The notes beneath the pieces were generated by a model, which did not search any database, was not told where the DNA came from, and was given only the letters and a program-made list of their open reading frames with translations. A stretch of DNA of 48,378 bases from an uncultured Eubacteriales bacterium (GTDB taxonomy: Bacteria > Bacillota > Clostridia > Monoglobales > Monoglobaceae): NCBI GenBank assembly GCA_905198865.1, contig CAJKEB010000010.1, positions 1-48,378 on the forward strand. The letters run 5' to 3'. Both the position numbers and the translations under genes were made by a program. Positions 32,678-42,497 of the stretch are shown here, in pieces (position 1 is the first letter of the stretch; each line of letters begins with the position of its first letter).

Positions 32678-35452
32678 ATGGGAATTAAAGGTGTAATTGA
32701 GAAGATTATAGGTACCTACAGCGACAGAGAGCTAAAAAAAATAAATCCTATAGTTGATAAGGTTTTGTCATATGATGATGCGATGCAGAAAAAGAGCGAC
32801 AAAGAGCTTAAGGCAATGACCCAGGAATTCAAAACACGCTTGACAAACGGCGAGACTTTGGATGATATTCTGCCTGAGGCGTTTGCTGTTTGCCGTGAGG
32901 CGGCTTGGCGTGTTCTGGGCATGAAGCATTTCCCGGTTCAGGTTCTTGGCGGTATTGTACTGCATCAGGGTCGAATTGCCGAGATGAAAACAGGTGAAGG
33001 TAAGACGCTCGTTGCTACTCTTCCGGCATATCTGAACGCTTTGACTGGTAAGGGCGTTCATATTGTTACAGTTAATGATTACCTTGCAAAACGTGACAGC
33101 GAGTGGATGGGCAAGCTGTACAGCTTTCTCGGTCTCAGCGTTGGTTTGATTATACACGACATGGATAATGCGCAGAGGAAGGCGGCATATGATGCCGACA
33201 TAACATATGGTACGAATAACGAAATGGGCTTTGACTATCTGCGTGATAACATGGTTATTTATAAAGAGAATAAAGTTCAGCGCGGTCATAATTACGCCAT
33301 TGTCGATGAGGTCGATAGTATTTTAATTGATGAGGCTCGTACTCCGCTTATCATTTCCGGTATAGGCGATAAATCTACAGATTTATATACTGAGGTAGAC
33401 CGCTTTGCGAAAACCTTGAAGTTTAAGAAGGTTGTTGAGACAGATTCAAAGGTCGAAGTTGAGGATGAGGAGGAACTCAACAACTACGATTATATAGTTG
33501 ATGAAAAAGCCAAGACGGCAATGCTTACTCCAAAGGGTGTTAAGAAAGCAGAAGCTGCTTTTAATATTGAAAACCTGACGGACCCCGCAAACATGACCTT
33601 GTCTCACCATATCAATCAGGCTATTAAGGCGATTGGCGTTATGAAAAGGGACAAGGACTATGTTGTTAAAGACGGAGAAGTTATTATAGTCGATGAGTTT
33701 ACCGGACGTATGATGTTCGGAAGACGTTATAACGACGGACTGCACCAGGCCATTGAGGCAAAGGAAGGCGTTAAGGTTGAGAATGAAAGTAAAACTCTCG
33801 CTACTATAACGTTCCAGAACTATTTCAGATTGTATTCAAAGCTCTCCGGTATGACCGGTACTGCTCAGACAGAGGAAGAAGAGTTTCAGGAAATTTATAG
33901 GCTTGATGTTATCGTTATACCGACAAACAAGCCTCTTGCCAGAATTGACGATCATGATAGTGTGTATAAGACAGAGGACGCTAAATTCAAAGCGGTTATC
34001 GAAGATACTATCGCCGCCCACGAAAAGGGTCAGCCGGTTCTGATTGGTACCGTATCAATCGAGAAATCGGAAAAGCTGAGCAAGATGCTCAGAAAGCGCG
34101 GTATTAAGCATAATGTACTGAATGCAAAGTTCCATGACAAAGAAGCTGAAATCGTTGCACAGGCAGGTAAAAAGGGCGCCGTTACCATCGCCACAAACAT
34201 GGCCGGCCGTGGTACAGATATTGTGCTCGGCGGTAATGCTGAATTCCTGGCAAAAGATGAAATGGAAAAGCTCGGCTATTCCGAAGAGATGATCAATGAG
34301 GCTACCGGATTTGCCGAGACAGATAATGAAGAGATTATCGAAGCAAGAAATGTATTTAAAGAACTGAATAATAAGTATAAAGCTGAGATTGAACCTGAGC
34401 AAAAAGAGGTTCTTGCTGCCGGCGGCTTAAATATTATGGGAACGGAAAGACACGAAAGCAGACGTATTGATAATCAGCTCCGCGGACGTGCCGGTCGTCA
34501 GGGCGATGTTGGTCATTCGAAATTCTATATTTCACTCGAGGATGAACTGATGCGTTTATTTGCTCCTGAACGTATCACCAAGGTTATGAATACTCTCGGT
34601 CTTGAGGACGAGGATGCAATTGAAAGCAAAATGCTTTCCGGAGCAATCGAAACAGCTCAGGAACGTGTTGAAGGCAAGAACTTTGATATCAGAAAGAATG
34701 TCCTTCAGTTTGACGATGTTAACAACCAGCAGAGAGAGATAATATATAAGCAGCGTGATCAGGTGCTTGACGGAAACGATCTCAGAGATAATATCATGAA
34801 AATGATGAAGGATGTGTTCAGCGGAGTATCGGCTTTATATATAGGCGATAAGGTTAACACACCTGAAGAATGGGATTGGGAAGGCCTTAAAGAACATCTT
34901 GAGACAATTCTCGGTGAAATGCCGGGTGATTTTCTCAAGTTTACAGATGTAGAGATTGATAAAATGACGCAGGAGCGTCTGACGGAATACATTCTTGAGG
35001 ACGCTGAGAAGAAGTATGCGGAAAAAGAAGCCGAATTCGGCGATGCAATGCGTGAAATTGAGCGTATTATTCTGCTCAGAGTTGTTGACCAGAAGTGGAT
35101 GGATCATATCGATAATATGGAACAGCTTCGTCAGGGTATTTATCTCCGTGCATATGCGCAGCATGATCCGGTTGTTGAGTATAAATTCGAAGCAATGGAT
35201 ATGTTTGAAGAAATGACCGAGTCGATTAAAGAGGATACTATTAAGCACTTGTTCCATGTTGTACCGCAGTCAAAAATCGAAAGACAGCAGGTTGCAAAGC
35301 CTATGGCAGAAAATGCGGGCGGCGACGGAACTGTCAAGAAAAAGCCTATCAGAAGAGTAAATAAAATAGGCAGAAACGATCCATGTCCGTGCGGCTCGGG
35401 CAAAAAGTATAAGAATTGCTGCCTTGATAAGGATCAACAGAATAATATTTAA
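32678..35452 (+). CDS. secA: Preprotein translocase ATPase SecA
   Basis: A 924-residue motor that drives protein export through SecYEG. Visible are Walker A 'MKTGEGKT' (about 103), the DEAD-type Walker B 'VDEVDSILIDEARTPLIISG' (about 208), 'TNMAGRGTDIVLGG' and the C-terminal zinc motif in 'NDPCPCGSGKKYKNCC', which binds SecB or the ribosome. The ATG at 32678 with TTGGAGG upstream gives the standard 'MGIKGVIEKIIG' start. prfB follows, the usual Firmicutes order. Confidence 0.97.
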   Translation: MGIKGVIEKIIGTYSDRELKKINPIVDKVLSYDDAMQKKSDKELKAMTQEFKTRLTNGETLDDILPEAFAVCREAAWRVLGMKHFPVQVLGGIVLHQGRIAEMKTGEGKTLVATLPAYLNALTGKGVHIVTVNDYLAKRDSEWMGKLYSFLGLSVGLIIHDMDNAQRKAAYDADITYGTNNEMGFDYLRDNMVIYKENKVQRGHNYAIVDEVDSILIDEARTPLIISGIGDKSTDLYTEVDRFAKTLKFKKVVETDSKVEVEDEEELNNYDYIVDEKAKTAMLTPKGVKKAEAAFNIENLTDPANMTLSHHINQAIKAIGVMKRDKDYVVKDGEVIIVDEFTGRMMFGRRYNDGLHQAIEAKEGVKVENESKTLATITFQNYFRLYSKLSGMTGTAQTEEEEFQEIYRLDVIVIPTNKPLARIDDHDSVYKTEDAKFKAVIEDTIAAHEKGQPVLIGTVSIEKSEKLSKMLRKRGIKHNVLNAKFHDKEAEIVAQAGKKGAVTIATNMAGRGTDIVLGGNAEFLAKDEMEKLGYSEEMINEATGFAETDNEEIIEARNVFKELNNKYKAEIEPEQKEVLAAGGLNIMGTERHESRRIDNQLRGRAGRQGDVGHSKFYISLEDELMRLFAPERITKVMNTLGLEDEDAIESKMLSGAIETAQERVEGKNFDIRKNVLQFDDVNNQQREIIYKQRDQVLDGNDLRDNIMKMMKDVFSGVSALYIGDKVNTPEEWDWEGLKEHLETILGEMPGDFLKFTDVEIDKMTQERLTEYILEDAEKKYAEKEAEFGDAMREIERIILLRVVDQKWMDHIDNMEQLRQGIYLRAYAQHDPVVEYKFEAMDMFEEMTESIKEDTIKHLFHVVPQSKIERQQVAKPMAENAGGDGTVKKKPIRRVNKIGRNDPCPCGSGKKYKNCCLDKDQQNNI

Positions 35453-35490
35453 TTTTTAAATTATAATGCAATTAAAAAAGAGGTGATACA

Positions 35491-36604
35491 GTGATAGCAT
35501 TTGATGAATACAAGCTTGGGCTTGAAGGTATGGAAAAAGATATTACTGAATTGAGGGATTCACTTTAACCTGACAGAAGTTCAGGCAGAAGCTGAGAGAC
35601 TAGAAAAGGAATCTTTTGATCCGGGGTTTTATGACGATATGGACAAAGCCGGTAAGGTTTTGCAGAAGATAAAGTCGCTTAAAGACATAATTGCGCGTTT
35701 TGAGGAGGTAAAATCTCAAAGAGAGGATCTTCTCACACTCGTTATGCTCGGTATTGAGGAAGAGGATGACAGTGTTTTGGACGAAGTTAAGTCAGGCTAT
35801 AAAGAATTGGCTGAAAAGCTCGATAATATTAAGCTTGAGACACTTTTGTCCGGTAAGTACGACAGACTTAATGCAATTGTAACGCTTCATTCAGGAGCGG
35901 GAGGTACTGAGGCTCAGGACTGGTGTGAGATGCTTTATCGTATGTATAACATGTGGGCTGAAAAAAGAGGATTTAAAACAGAGGTTATAGATTATCTTGA
36001 CGGTGAAGAAGCCGGTATTAAGAGCGTTACGTTTTCAATAAGCGGTCTCAATGCGTATGGATATATGAAGTCGGAAAAAGGCGTACATCGTCTTGTGAGA
36101 ATATCACCGTTCGACTCTGCGGCAAGACGTCACACTTCGTTTGCCTCATGTGAGGTTATACCTGAGCTTGATGAAGAACTTGACGTGGAGATTAACTCAG
36201 AGGACTTGCGTATAGATACCTACAGGTCAAGCGGAGCGGGCGGTCAGCATATTAACAAAACTGAATCAGCAATCAGAATAACTCATATTCCGACCGGGAT
36301 TGTTGTAACATGCCAAAATGAGAGAAGTCAGCATAAGAACAAAGAGACGGCCATGAAGGTTCTCAAATCTAAGCTTGTTGAAATTGCAGAGAGAGAGCAA
36401 AAGGATAAGATTGACGACTTAAAGGGTGTTCAGACTGAGATTGCATGGGGAAATCAAATTCGTTCATACGTATTCCATCCATATAATATGGTTAAGGATC
36501 ACAGAACCAATTTTGAAACCGGAAATGTTAACGCTGTTATGAACGGAGATATTGACGGGTTTATAAATGCATATCTTAAGGCAAAATCCAAAGGTGAAAT
36601 ATAA
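35491..36604 (+). CDS. prfB: Peptide chain release factor 2 (programmed +1 frameshift)
   Basis: Release factor for UGA and UAA. Translation starts at GTG 35491 (GAGGTGA upstream) and reads 25 codons to CTT (35563-35565), followed by an in-frame TAA. A +1 shift at CTT-T continues at 35567 as 'NLTEVQAEAERLEKES' to the stop at 36604, 370 residues in all. AGGG five bases before CTT can act as the internal Shine-Dalgarno stimulator. The SPF stop-recognition motif ('RISPFDSAARRHTS') and the catalytic GGQ ('SSGAGGQHINKTES') confirm RF2. The shift-site stop is UAA, not the usual UGA. Confidence 0.95.
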
Positions 36605-36627
36605 CAAAAGTTTTTGAGGAGTATAAA

Positions 36628-37701
36628 ATGTTTGAAAAATTATCATTTTTAGAAGAACAATTTGAAGAGCTTGCAAAGAAAATCAGTGATCCTGAGGTAA
36701 TAGCAGATCAGGATACATGGAGAAAGCTATGCAAAGAACATTCTGACTTGACGCCCATTGTCGAAAAGTATAGGGAGTATAAGAAGAATAAAGAGACAAT
36801 AGATGATGCTGCGGCGCTTATGAACGACCCTGATACCGATAAGGAATTTAAAGAATTGCTGGTTGAAGAGTCAAAGACTGCAAAAGAAAATATTGCAAAA
36901 ATTGAAGAAGAACTGAAAATTCTGCTTTTGCCCAAAGATCCTAATGATGACAAAAACGTTATGGTTGAGATAAGAGGCGGAGCAGGCGGCGATGAGGCTG
37001 CTTTGTTCGCAGGAGATTTATTCAGAATGTATTCAATGTACGCCGACAGTAAGAGATGGAAAATTGAGGTTCTTAATCTCAGTGAAATAGGTATAGGCGG
37101 AATAAAAGAAGTTACATTTATGATAAACGGTGAGGGTGCATACAGCAGGCTTAAGTTTGAAAGCGGAGTTCACAGAGTGCAGAGAGTTCCCGAAACCGAA
37201 TCAAGCGGACGTATTCATACCTCAACGGTAACTGTTGCCGTTCTTCCCGAGGTTGATGATGTTGAAGTGGAAATCAATCCGGATGATCTTGAGATTGATA
37301 CCTATCGTTCGAGCGGTGCAGGCGGTCAGCATATTAATAAAACCGAATCTGCTATCAGAATAACACATAAGCCGACAGGTATGGTTGTTACCTGTCAGGA
37401 CGAACGCAGTCAGCACAAAAATAAAGAAGCAGCTATGAAAATGCTTCGTTCAAGACTGTTTGACAAAATGCAGCAGGAACAGAACGCTGCCATTGCCGCC
37501 GACAGAAAAAGCCAGGTAGGTACCGGAGACAGAAGTGAACGTATAAGGACATATAATTTCCCTCAGGGAAGAATGACAGACCATAGAATTGGTCTTACTT
37601 TGTATAAGCTTGAACAAATCATGAACGGAGATTTGGATGAGATTATTGACGCTTTGATTACAACCGACCAAAGCGAAAAGCTTAAGGCTGAGTCGTTTTA
37701 G
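36628..37701 (+). CDS. prfA: Peptide chain release factor 1
   Basis: A 357-residue release factor for UAA and UAG. It carries the PxT-type stop-recognition motif ('RVPETESSGR', PET form), the GGQ loop ('GAGGQHINKTES') and a long N-terminal coiled region. TGAGGAG precedes the ATG. Its position directly after prfB, 23 bases away, is notable: RF1 and RF2 genes are more often apart, and prmC, which methylates the GGQ glutamine and often follows prfA, is absent here. Confidence 0.95.
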   Translation: MFEKLSFLEEQFEELAKKISDPEVIADQDTWRKLCKEHSDLTPIVEKYREYKKNKETIDDAAALMNDPDTDKEFKELLVEESKTAKENIAKIEEELKILLLPKDPNDDKNVMVEIRGGAGGDEAALFAGDLFRMYSMYADSKRWKIEVLNLSEIGIGGIKEVTFMINGEGAYSRLKFESGVHRVQRVPETESSGRIHTSTVTVAVLPEVDDVEVEINPDDLEIDTYRSSGAGGQHINKTESAIRITHKPTGMVVTCQDERSQHKNKEAAMKMLRSRLFDKMQQEQNAAIAADRKSQVGTGDRSERIRTYNFPQGRMTDHRIGLTLYKLEQIMNGDLDEIIDALITTDQSEKLKAESF

Positions 37702-37721
37702 AATTGAGAGAAACAAAGTGA

Positions 37722-39317
37722 ATGGCGGTGTTAGCGGTTGTGGATACTTTATTTTTGAAACCAAACGATGACGATTTAAAAAGGGCTGCCGATATTATAC
37801 GCTTAGGCGGAACCGTTATTTTTCCTACCGAAACAGTATACGGACTTGGCGCAAACGCTCTGAACTCAGAGGCTGTAAAGAAAATTTTCTCTGCAAAGGG
37901 CAGACCAAGCGACAATCCTTTAATCGTGCACATATATAAGAAAGAACAACTGAATAATATTGTTCGTGAAGTTCCGGAAGAAGCCAAAATCCTTATGGAC
38001 AGATTTTGGCCGGGACCTCTTACAATTATTTTGCCTAAGAGTGATTTAATCAGCGATGCGGTTACCGCGGGTCTTGATACCGTTGCGGTTCGTATGCCGA
38101 ATAATCCTGTTGCTAAGAAGTTTTTAAGATATGCTGATGTACCTGTTGCGGCTCCGAGTGCAAACTTGTCGGGGAAGCCAAGTCCGACGTCTTTTAAACA
38201 TTGTGTCGATGATATGAGCGGAAGAGTAGATGCGATTATTAACGGCGGAGCTTGTGAGGTGGGCGTTGAATCTACAGTAATTGATATGTCAGGCGAACCC
38301 ACTCTTTATCGCCCCGGAGATATTACAAAACAGCAAATTGAAAGCGTTCTTATTCATGAAATAAAGGTTAAGGATGAAGCAAAAGCAGATGAGAAGCCAA
38401 AATCTCCCGGTCTTAAATATAAGCATTATTCGCCTGATGCTGAGGTCGTTGTTTTATCAGGCGATGTAGATACGGTTATCGAAACAATAAACGACAGCTC
38501 GAAAAAAGCCGGTATTCTGCTGTTTGACGAACAGCTTTTGGTTGTAAAGAATAAGCTCAGTCCTGATGTAAAAATTATTTCACTTGGAAGTATGCAGTCG
38601 CCCAAGGAGGCGGAAGCCAGACTGTTTGACAGTTTGAGAAAAATGGATGATTATGGCGTAAAAGTGATATTTGCCCCTGAAATCCCGAAGAGTGACAAGT
38701 GGATGGCTGTACATAACAGACTTTATCGTGCCGCCGGAAACAAAGTGATAAGTGCAATTAAATATCACCATGACGATTTGTTCCATTGTGATGAATGTGA
38801 ACGTTTAGGTCAGGACTATAAGACCGTTGCATTTGTTTGCACCGGCAATACTTGCAGGAGTCCGATGGCTGAAGGCTTGTTTAATTATTATGCAAAAGAA
38901 AATAATATAAATTACAGAGCCATATCAGCCGGAATTTTTGCCGCAAGCGGAAGCAGTCCGTCCGAAAATGCAGTTGAAGTTACAGCGGAAAACGGTATTG
39001 ATATTTCCGCTCATAAATCAGTGCAGTTCACTTCAAAGATAGCGGAAAAGTCTGACATAATATTAACGATGTCACCCAGCCATAAGACAACGCTGATTCA
39101 ATCTTTTCATAATATAGGAAATAAGGTTTTTACTTTGCCTGAGTATATAGGAAATACAACATTCACAGATGTATTTGATCCTTTTGGCGGAAGTATTAAC
39201 GTATATCGTTCATGCTTCGGAATGCTTAAAATATTTATTGAAAAGCTGATTGAAATTCTTAAAGACGATGAAAATATTCAGTGTGATAAAGATTTAGGTG
39301 ATACAGTAAATGATTAG
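37722..39317 (+). CDS. TsaC/Sua5 fused to a YwlE-like protein-arginine/tyrosine phosphatase
   Basis: A 531-residue fusion. The first part is threonylcarbamoyl-AMP synthase for tRNA t6A: a YrdC domain (about 10-200, 'GTVIFPTETVYGLGANA', 'KGRPSDNPLIVHI', 'VPVAAPSANLSG') and a Sua5 C-terminal domain (about 205-345, 'SPGLKYKHYSPDAEV'). The second part (about 365-525) is a low-molecular-weight phosphatase with the P-loop 'CTGNTCRSPMAEG' (Cys about 373) and the acid loop 'DVFDPFGGS'. Thr in the P-loop matches the arginine phosphatase YwlE. In B. subtilis ywlC and ywlE are separate neighbouring genes. The ATG lacks a strong ribosome site, so a GTG six codons on is possible. Confidence 0.93.
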   Translation: MAVLAVVDTLFLKPNDDDLKRAADIIRLGGTVIFPTETVYGLGANALNSEAVKKIFSAKGRPSDNPLIVHIYKKEQLNNIVREVPEEAKILMDRFWPGPLTIILPKSDLISDAVTAGLDTVAVRMPNNPVAKKFLRYADVPVAAPSANLSGKPSPTSFKHCVDDMSGRVDAIINGGACEVGVESTVIDMSGEPTLYRPGDITKQQIESVLIHEIKVKDEAKADEKPKSPGLKYKHYSPDAEVVVLSGDVDTVIETINDSSKKAGILLFDEQLLVVKNKLSPDVKIISLGSMQSPKEAEARLFDSLRKMDDYGVKVIFAPEIPKSDKWMAVHNRLYRAAGNKVISAIKYHHDDLFHCDECERLGQDYKTVAFVCTGNTCRSPMAEGLFNYYAKENNINYRAISAGIFAASGSSPSENAVEVTAENGIDISAHKSVQFTSKIAEKSDIILTMSPSHKTTLIQSFHNIGNKVFTLPEYIGNTTFTDVFDPFGGSINVYRSCFGMLKIFIEKLIEILKDDENIQCDKDLGDTVND

Positions 39318-39753
39318 ATTTGAAGTTTTGACCCGCAAGCGTATAGACGAGATTCTTGAGATAGAAAAACTTTGTTTTCCGGGCGATGAATGGACTTATA
39401 GCATGTTTGAAAGCGAGCTCGATAATCGAATTTCTGTATTTATTGTTGGTATAGACGAGGATACCGACAGCGTGGTGTGCTACGGCTGTGTCTGGTTGAT
39501 TGCGGATATTGGCGATATAACAAATATTGCGGTTTCGCCCGATTATCAAGGTCAGGGACTTGGTGATCGGACTCTTGAGCTGCTGATTACATTATGCGTC
39601 GAAAACGGCATGAGCGTTATAAATCTTGAGGTAAAGAAAGAAAATTTTCCCGCTGTTTCTCTGTATAAGAAGCATGGCTTTGAAGAAGTTGGAGTAAGGA
39701 AGGGCTACTATAAGGACGGCTCAGCAGCAGTTTTAATGTCGAAATATCTTTGA
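39310..39753 (+). CDS. rimI: Ribosomal-protein-alanine acetyltransferase RimI-like
   Basis: A 147-residue GNAT acetyltransferase with the acetyl-CoA loop 'VSPDYQGQGLGDRTLELLI' and 'NFPAVSLYKKHGFEEVGVRKGYY', as in RimI, which acetylates the N-terminus of ribosomal protein S18. It overlaps the fusion gene by 8 nt and sits 15 nt before tsaD, the standard RimI-TsaD neighbourhood. AGGTGAT lies in the end of the preceding gene. Confidence 0.9.
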   Translation: MIRFEVLTRKRIDEILEIEKLCFPGDEWTYSMFESELDNRISVFIVGIDEDTDSVVCYGCVWLIADIGDITNIAVSPDYQGQGLGDRTLELLITLCVENGMSVINLEVKKENFPAVSLYKKHGFEEVGVRKGYYKDGSAAVLMSKYL

Positions 39754-39768
39754 TGACGGAGGTACTTT

Positions 39769-40800
39769 ATGAAAATTCTTGCAATAGAAAGTTCGTGTGA
39801 TGAAACGGCTGCAGCCGTTGTTGAGGATGGAACTCATATATTATCAAATATAATTAATTCTCAGATAGACATTCATAAGTTATACGGCGGAGTTGTACCG
39901 GAGATAGCTTCTCGCAAGCATATAGAAAATATATCTTTAGTTGTTGATATGGCTATGGAAAAGAGCGGTTTGTCTTTTGAAGACATTGACGCTGTTGCCG
40001 TAACCTGCGGTCCGGGACTTGTCGGTGCGCTTTTGGTCGGTGTTTCCTATGCAAAAGGCCTGAGTTTTGCGCTTAATAAACCGCTTGTACCCGTACATCA
40101 TATCAGAGGTCATATTTGCGCAGTTTATTTGGAGAATCCGGAATTTAAGCCGCCGTTTATATGTCTGGTCGCTTCCGGGGGTCACAGTCATATTGTATAT
40201 GTTAAATCTTATACTGAATATGAGGTGCTCGCAAAGACAAATGACGACGCTGCCGGCGAAGCCTTTGACAAGGTGTCGCGTGTACTCGGTTTAGGGTATC
40301 CCGGAGGACCGATGATTCAAAAGGCTGCTGAAAGCGGTAATAAATATGCAATTAATTTCCCGAGGGTCAGCATGGGAGAGGATGGATTTGATTTCAGCTT
40401 CAGCGGTGTAAAAACTGCCGTGTTGAATTATATCCATAATGCTGAACAAAGAGGAATGACAATAAATAAAAATGACATTGCAGCTTCGTTTCAGCAGGCG
40501 GTAATTGACGTTTTGTCAGACCATTTGATAAATGCGGCAATAAAATACAATGTAGATAAGATTTCACTTGCCGGCGGTGTTGCTTCAAACAAACCGCTGC
40601 GTGATTTAGTCAAGGAAAAGGCAGAGCAAAACAGCTTTGAGCTTTGCTATCCGAAGCCAGTTCTTTGCACGGATAATGCGGCAATGATTGGATGCTCCGG
40701 ATACTATGAATATAAAAACGGCAGAAGAGCGGACATGTCATTAAATGCGTATGCAAATCTGGATATTCAAAGCGGTTTGGACTTTTCCAAAAAATTTTAA
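39769..40800 (+). CDS. tsaD: tRNA threonylcarbamoyladenosine transferase TsaD
   Basis: A 343-residue ASKHA-fold enzyme that transfers the threonylcarbamoyl group made by TsaC onto A37 of ANN-decoding tRNAs. It starts 'MKILAIESSCDETAAAVV'. The metal ligands lie in 'VHHIRGHICAVY' (HxxxH), and the ATP site includes 'GGVASNKPLR' and 'CTDNAAMIGCSGYY'. GGAGG precedes the ATG. With the TsaC fusion two genes upstream it forms a t6A cluster; tsaB and tsaE are not in the window. Confidence 0.97.
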   Translation: MKILAIESSCDETAAAVVEDGTHILSNIINSQIDIHKLYGGVVPEIASRKHIENISLVVDMAMEKSGLSFEDIDAVAVTCGPGLVGALLVGVSYAKGLSFALNKPLVPVHHIRGHICAVYLENPEFKPPFICLVASGGHSHIVYVKSYTEYEVLAKTNDDAAGEAFDKVSRVLGLGYPGGPMIQKAAESGNKYAINFPRVSMGEDGFDFSFSGVKTAVLNYIHNAEQRGMTINKNDIAASFQQAVIDVLSDHLINAAIKYNVDKISLAGGVASNKPLRDLVKEKAEQNSFELCYPKPVLCTDNAAMIGCSGYYEYKNGRRADMSLNAYANLDIQSGLDFSKKF

Positions 40801-40818
40801 TATTAATCGGAGGCAAGG

Positions 40819-42363
40819 ATGACAAGGTTTATAAAGCTATTATATTCAAACAGACTCTTTGGCCTTATACTTATACTTATTCAGCTATTTCTAATTGCGG
40901 CTGTATGTGTCTGGCTCTCGGATTATGCGTATTATGTTTATTTGGCTACAATTGTATTGAGCGCCGTACTTATAATATATGAAATCAACAGGCAGGAGGA
41001 GCCGGGATTTAAGCTGACATGGATTATGCTTATATCTGTTATTCCGATTTTTGGCGCGGTACTTTATCTCTTTTTGCATAACAACAGAATTGCAAGAAAA
41101 ATTATTATCAACAGCAAAGAGGTAAAAAGCCGTATTGTGCCTTATACAAAGCAGGATAATGACGTTAGGACCGCTTTGAAGTCAGAGTTTCCCGGCGAGG
41201 TCGGTATATCTGAGTATTTATATAATAATTCACAATTCCCGACATATTACAATGATTCTGTTAAGTATTTTCCAATCGGCGAGGATATGTTTGCTGATTT
41301 AAAGAATGAGTTGCGTTCGGCAAAAGATTTTATTTTCATTGAGATGTTTATAATCAATCCAAACGGAAAAATGTGGCCTGAGATTTTAGATATTTTGACA
41401 GAAAAAGCAAAGTCCGGTGTTGAAGTCCGCTTGATGTATGACGGCATGGGATGCATGACTCTGCTTAAAAGCGATTATCCGGAATATTTGGAAAGCTTAG
41501 GAATAAAATGTAAAATATTTTCACCGATTGTGCCGTTATTTTCTACTTATCAAAATAACAGAGACCACAGAAAGATAGTTATTGTTGATGGCAGGGCAGC
41601 GTTCACCGGAGGTATAAACTTTGCAGATGAATATATAAACGAAATAGTTAGGTTCGGACATTGGAAGGATAACGGAATTAAAATTATAGGCAATTCCGTT
41701 TCAGAATATACCGCAATGTTTTTGCAGATGTGGAATACCTTTGCGGTTAAAATAAGCTATGATGATTATAAGAAGTATATTTCAAAGACATATGATTATA
41801 AATATGAAATTGGCGAAGGCTTTGTAATACCATTTGCAGACAGTCCGTACACTTTGGACAGAGTTGGTGAGAATTTGTATTTAAATAACATAAATTCAGC
41901 AAATGAGTATGTTCATATTATGACGCCTTATTTGGTTTTGGGCTCTAATATGATTGAAGCATTGAAATTTGCTGCAAAGCGCGGAGTAGACGTCTGCATT
42001 ATACTTCCGCATATTCCGGACAAGCCATATGCTTTTTGGCTTGCCGGAACATATTATCGTGAGCTTATATCCGCAGGTGTAAAAATATACGAGTATGAGC
42101 CCGGGTTTGTACACGCAAAGATGTCTATTTCCGACGGTAAACGGGCGATAGTCGGAACTATGAATCATGATTACAGGAGCTTGTATCTCAATTACGAATG
42201 TGCGGCATATTTGATAGGAGTACCGCAAATAAACGAGATGGAGGAGGACTTTCAAAAGACTTTGAGGTCATGTATTCATGTAAGTATAGAAGATTATCAA
42301 AAGCGAAGTATACTTAAACGCTGCGCAGGCAGAATAATCAGGCTTGTTGCGCCGCTGTTATAA
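40819..42363 (+). CDS. cls: Cardiolipin synthase
   Basis: A 514-residue membrane enzyme with two N-terminal hydrophobic hairpins (about 10-85) followed by two phospholipase D domains. The HKD motifs are 'DHRKIVIVDGRAAFTGGIN' and 'VHAKMSISDGKRAIVGTMN'. It condenses two phosphatidylglycerols into cardiolipin. GGAGG precedes the ATG, 18 nt after tsaD, so it probably shares that transcript. Confidence 0.95.
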   Translation: MTRFIKLLYSNRLFGLILILIQLFLIAAVCVWLSDYAYYVYLATIVLSAVLIIYEINRQEEPGFKLTWIMLISVIPIFGAVLYLFLHNNRIARKIIINSKEVKSRIVPYTKQDNDVRTALKSEFPGEVGISEYLYNNSQFPTYYNDSVKYFPIGEDMFADLKNELRSAKDFIFIEMFIINPNGKMWPEILDILTEKAKSGVEVRLMYDGMGCMTLLKSDYPEYLESLGIKCKIFSPIVPLFSTYQNNRDHRKIVIVDGRAAFTGGINFADEYINEIVRFGHWKDNGIKIIGNSVSEYTAMFLQMWNTFAVKISYDDYKKYISKTYDYKYEIGEGFVIPFADSPYTLDRVGENLYLNNINSANEYVHIMTPYLVLGSNMIEALKFAAKRGVDVCIILPHIPDKPYAFWLAGTYYRELISAGVKIYEYEPGFVHAKMSISDGKRAIVGTMNHDYRSLYLNYECAAYLIGVPQINEMEEDFQKTLRSCIHVSIEDYQKRSILKRCAGRIIRLVAPLL

Positions 42364-42442
42364 ATATGAATTTGTTATTTTCCTGTCAAAGGGATAAATT
42401 TGTGATATTAAAGCGGAATTTTATTATAAATTAATCTTTAGA

Positions 42443-42471
42443 TTGACTTAATAATTTGTGTATAGTATGAT
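42443..42471 (+). promoter_or_regulatory. Promoter of the GltD-like gene
   Basis: TTGACT, 17 nt, TATGAT, about 27 nt before the start codon. Confidence 0.65.
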
Positions 42472-42497
42472 AAATTTATATTTTGGAGGTGTTATTT

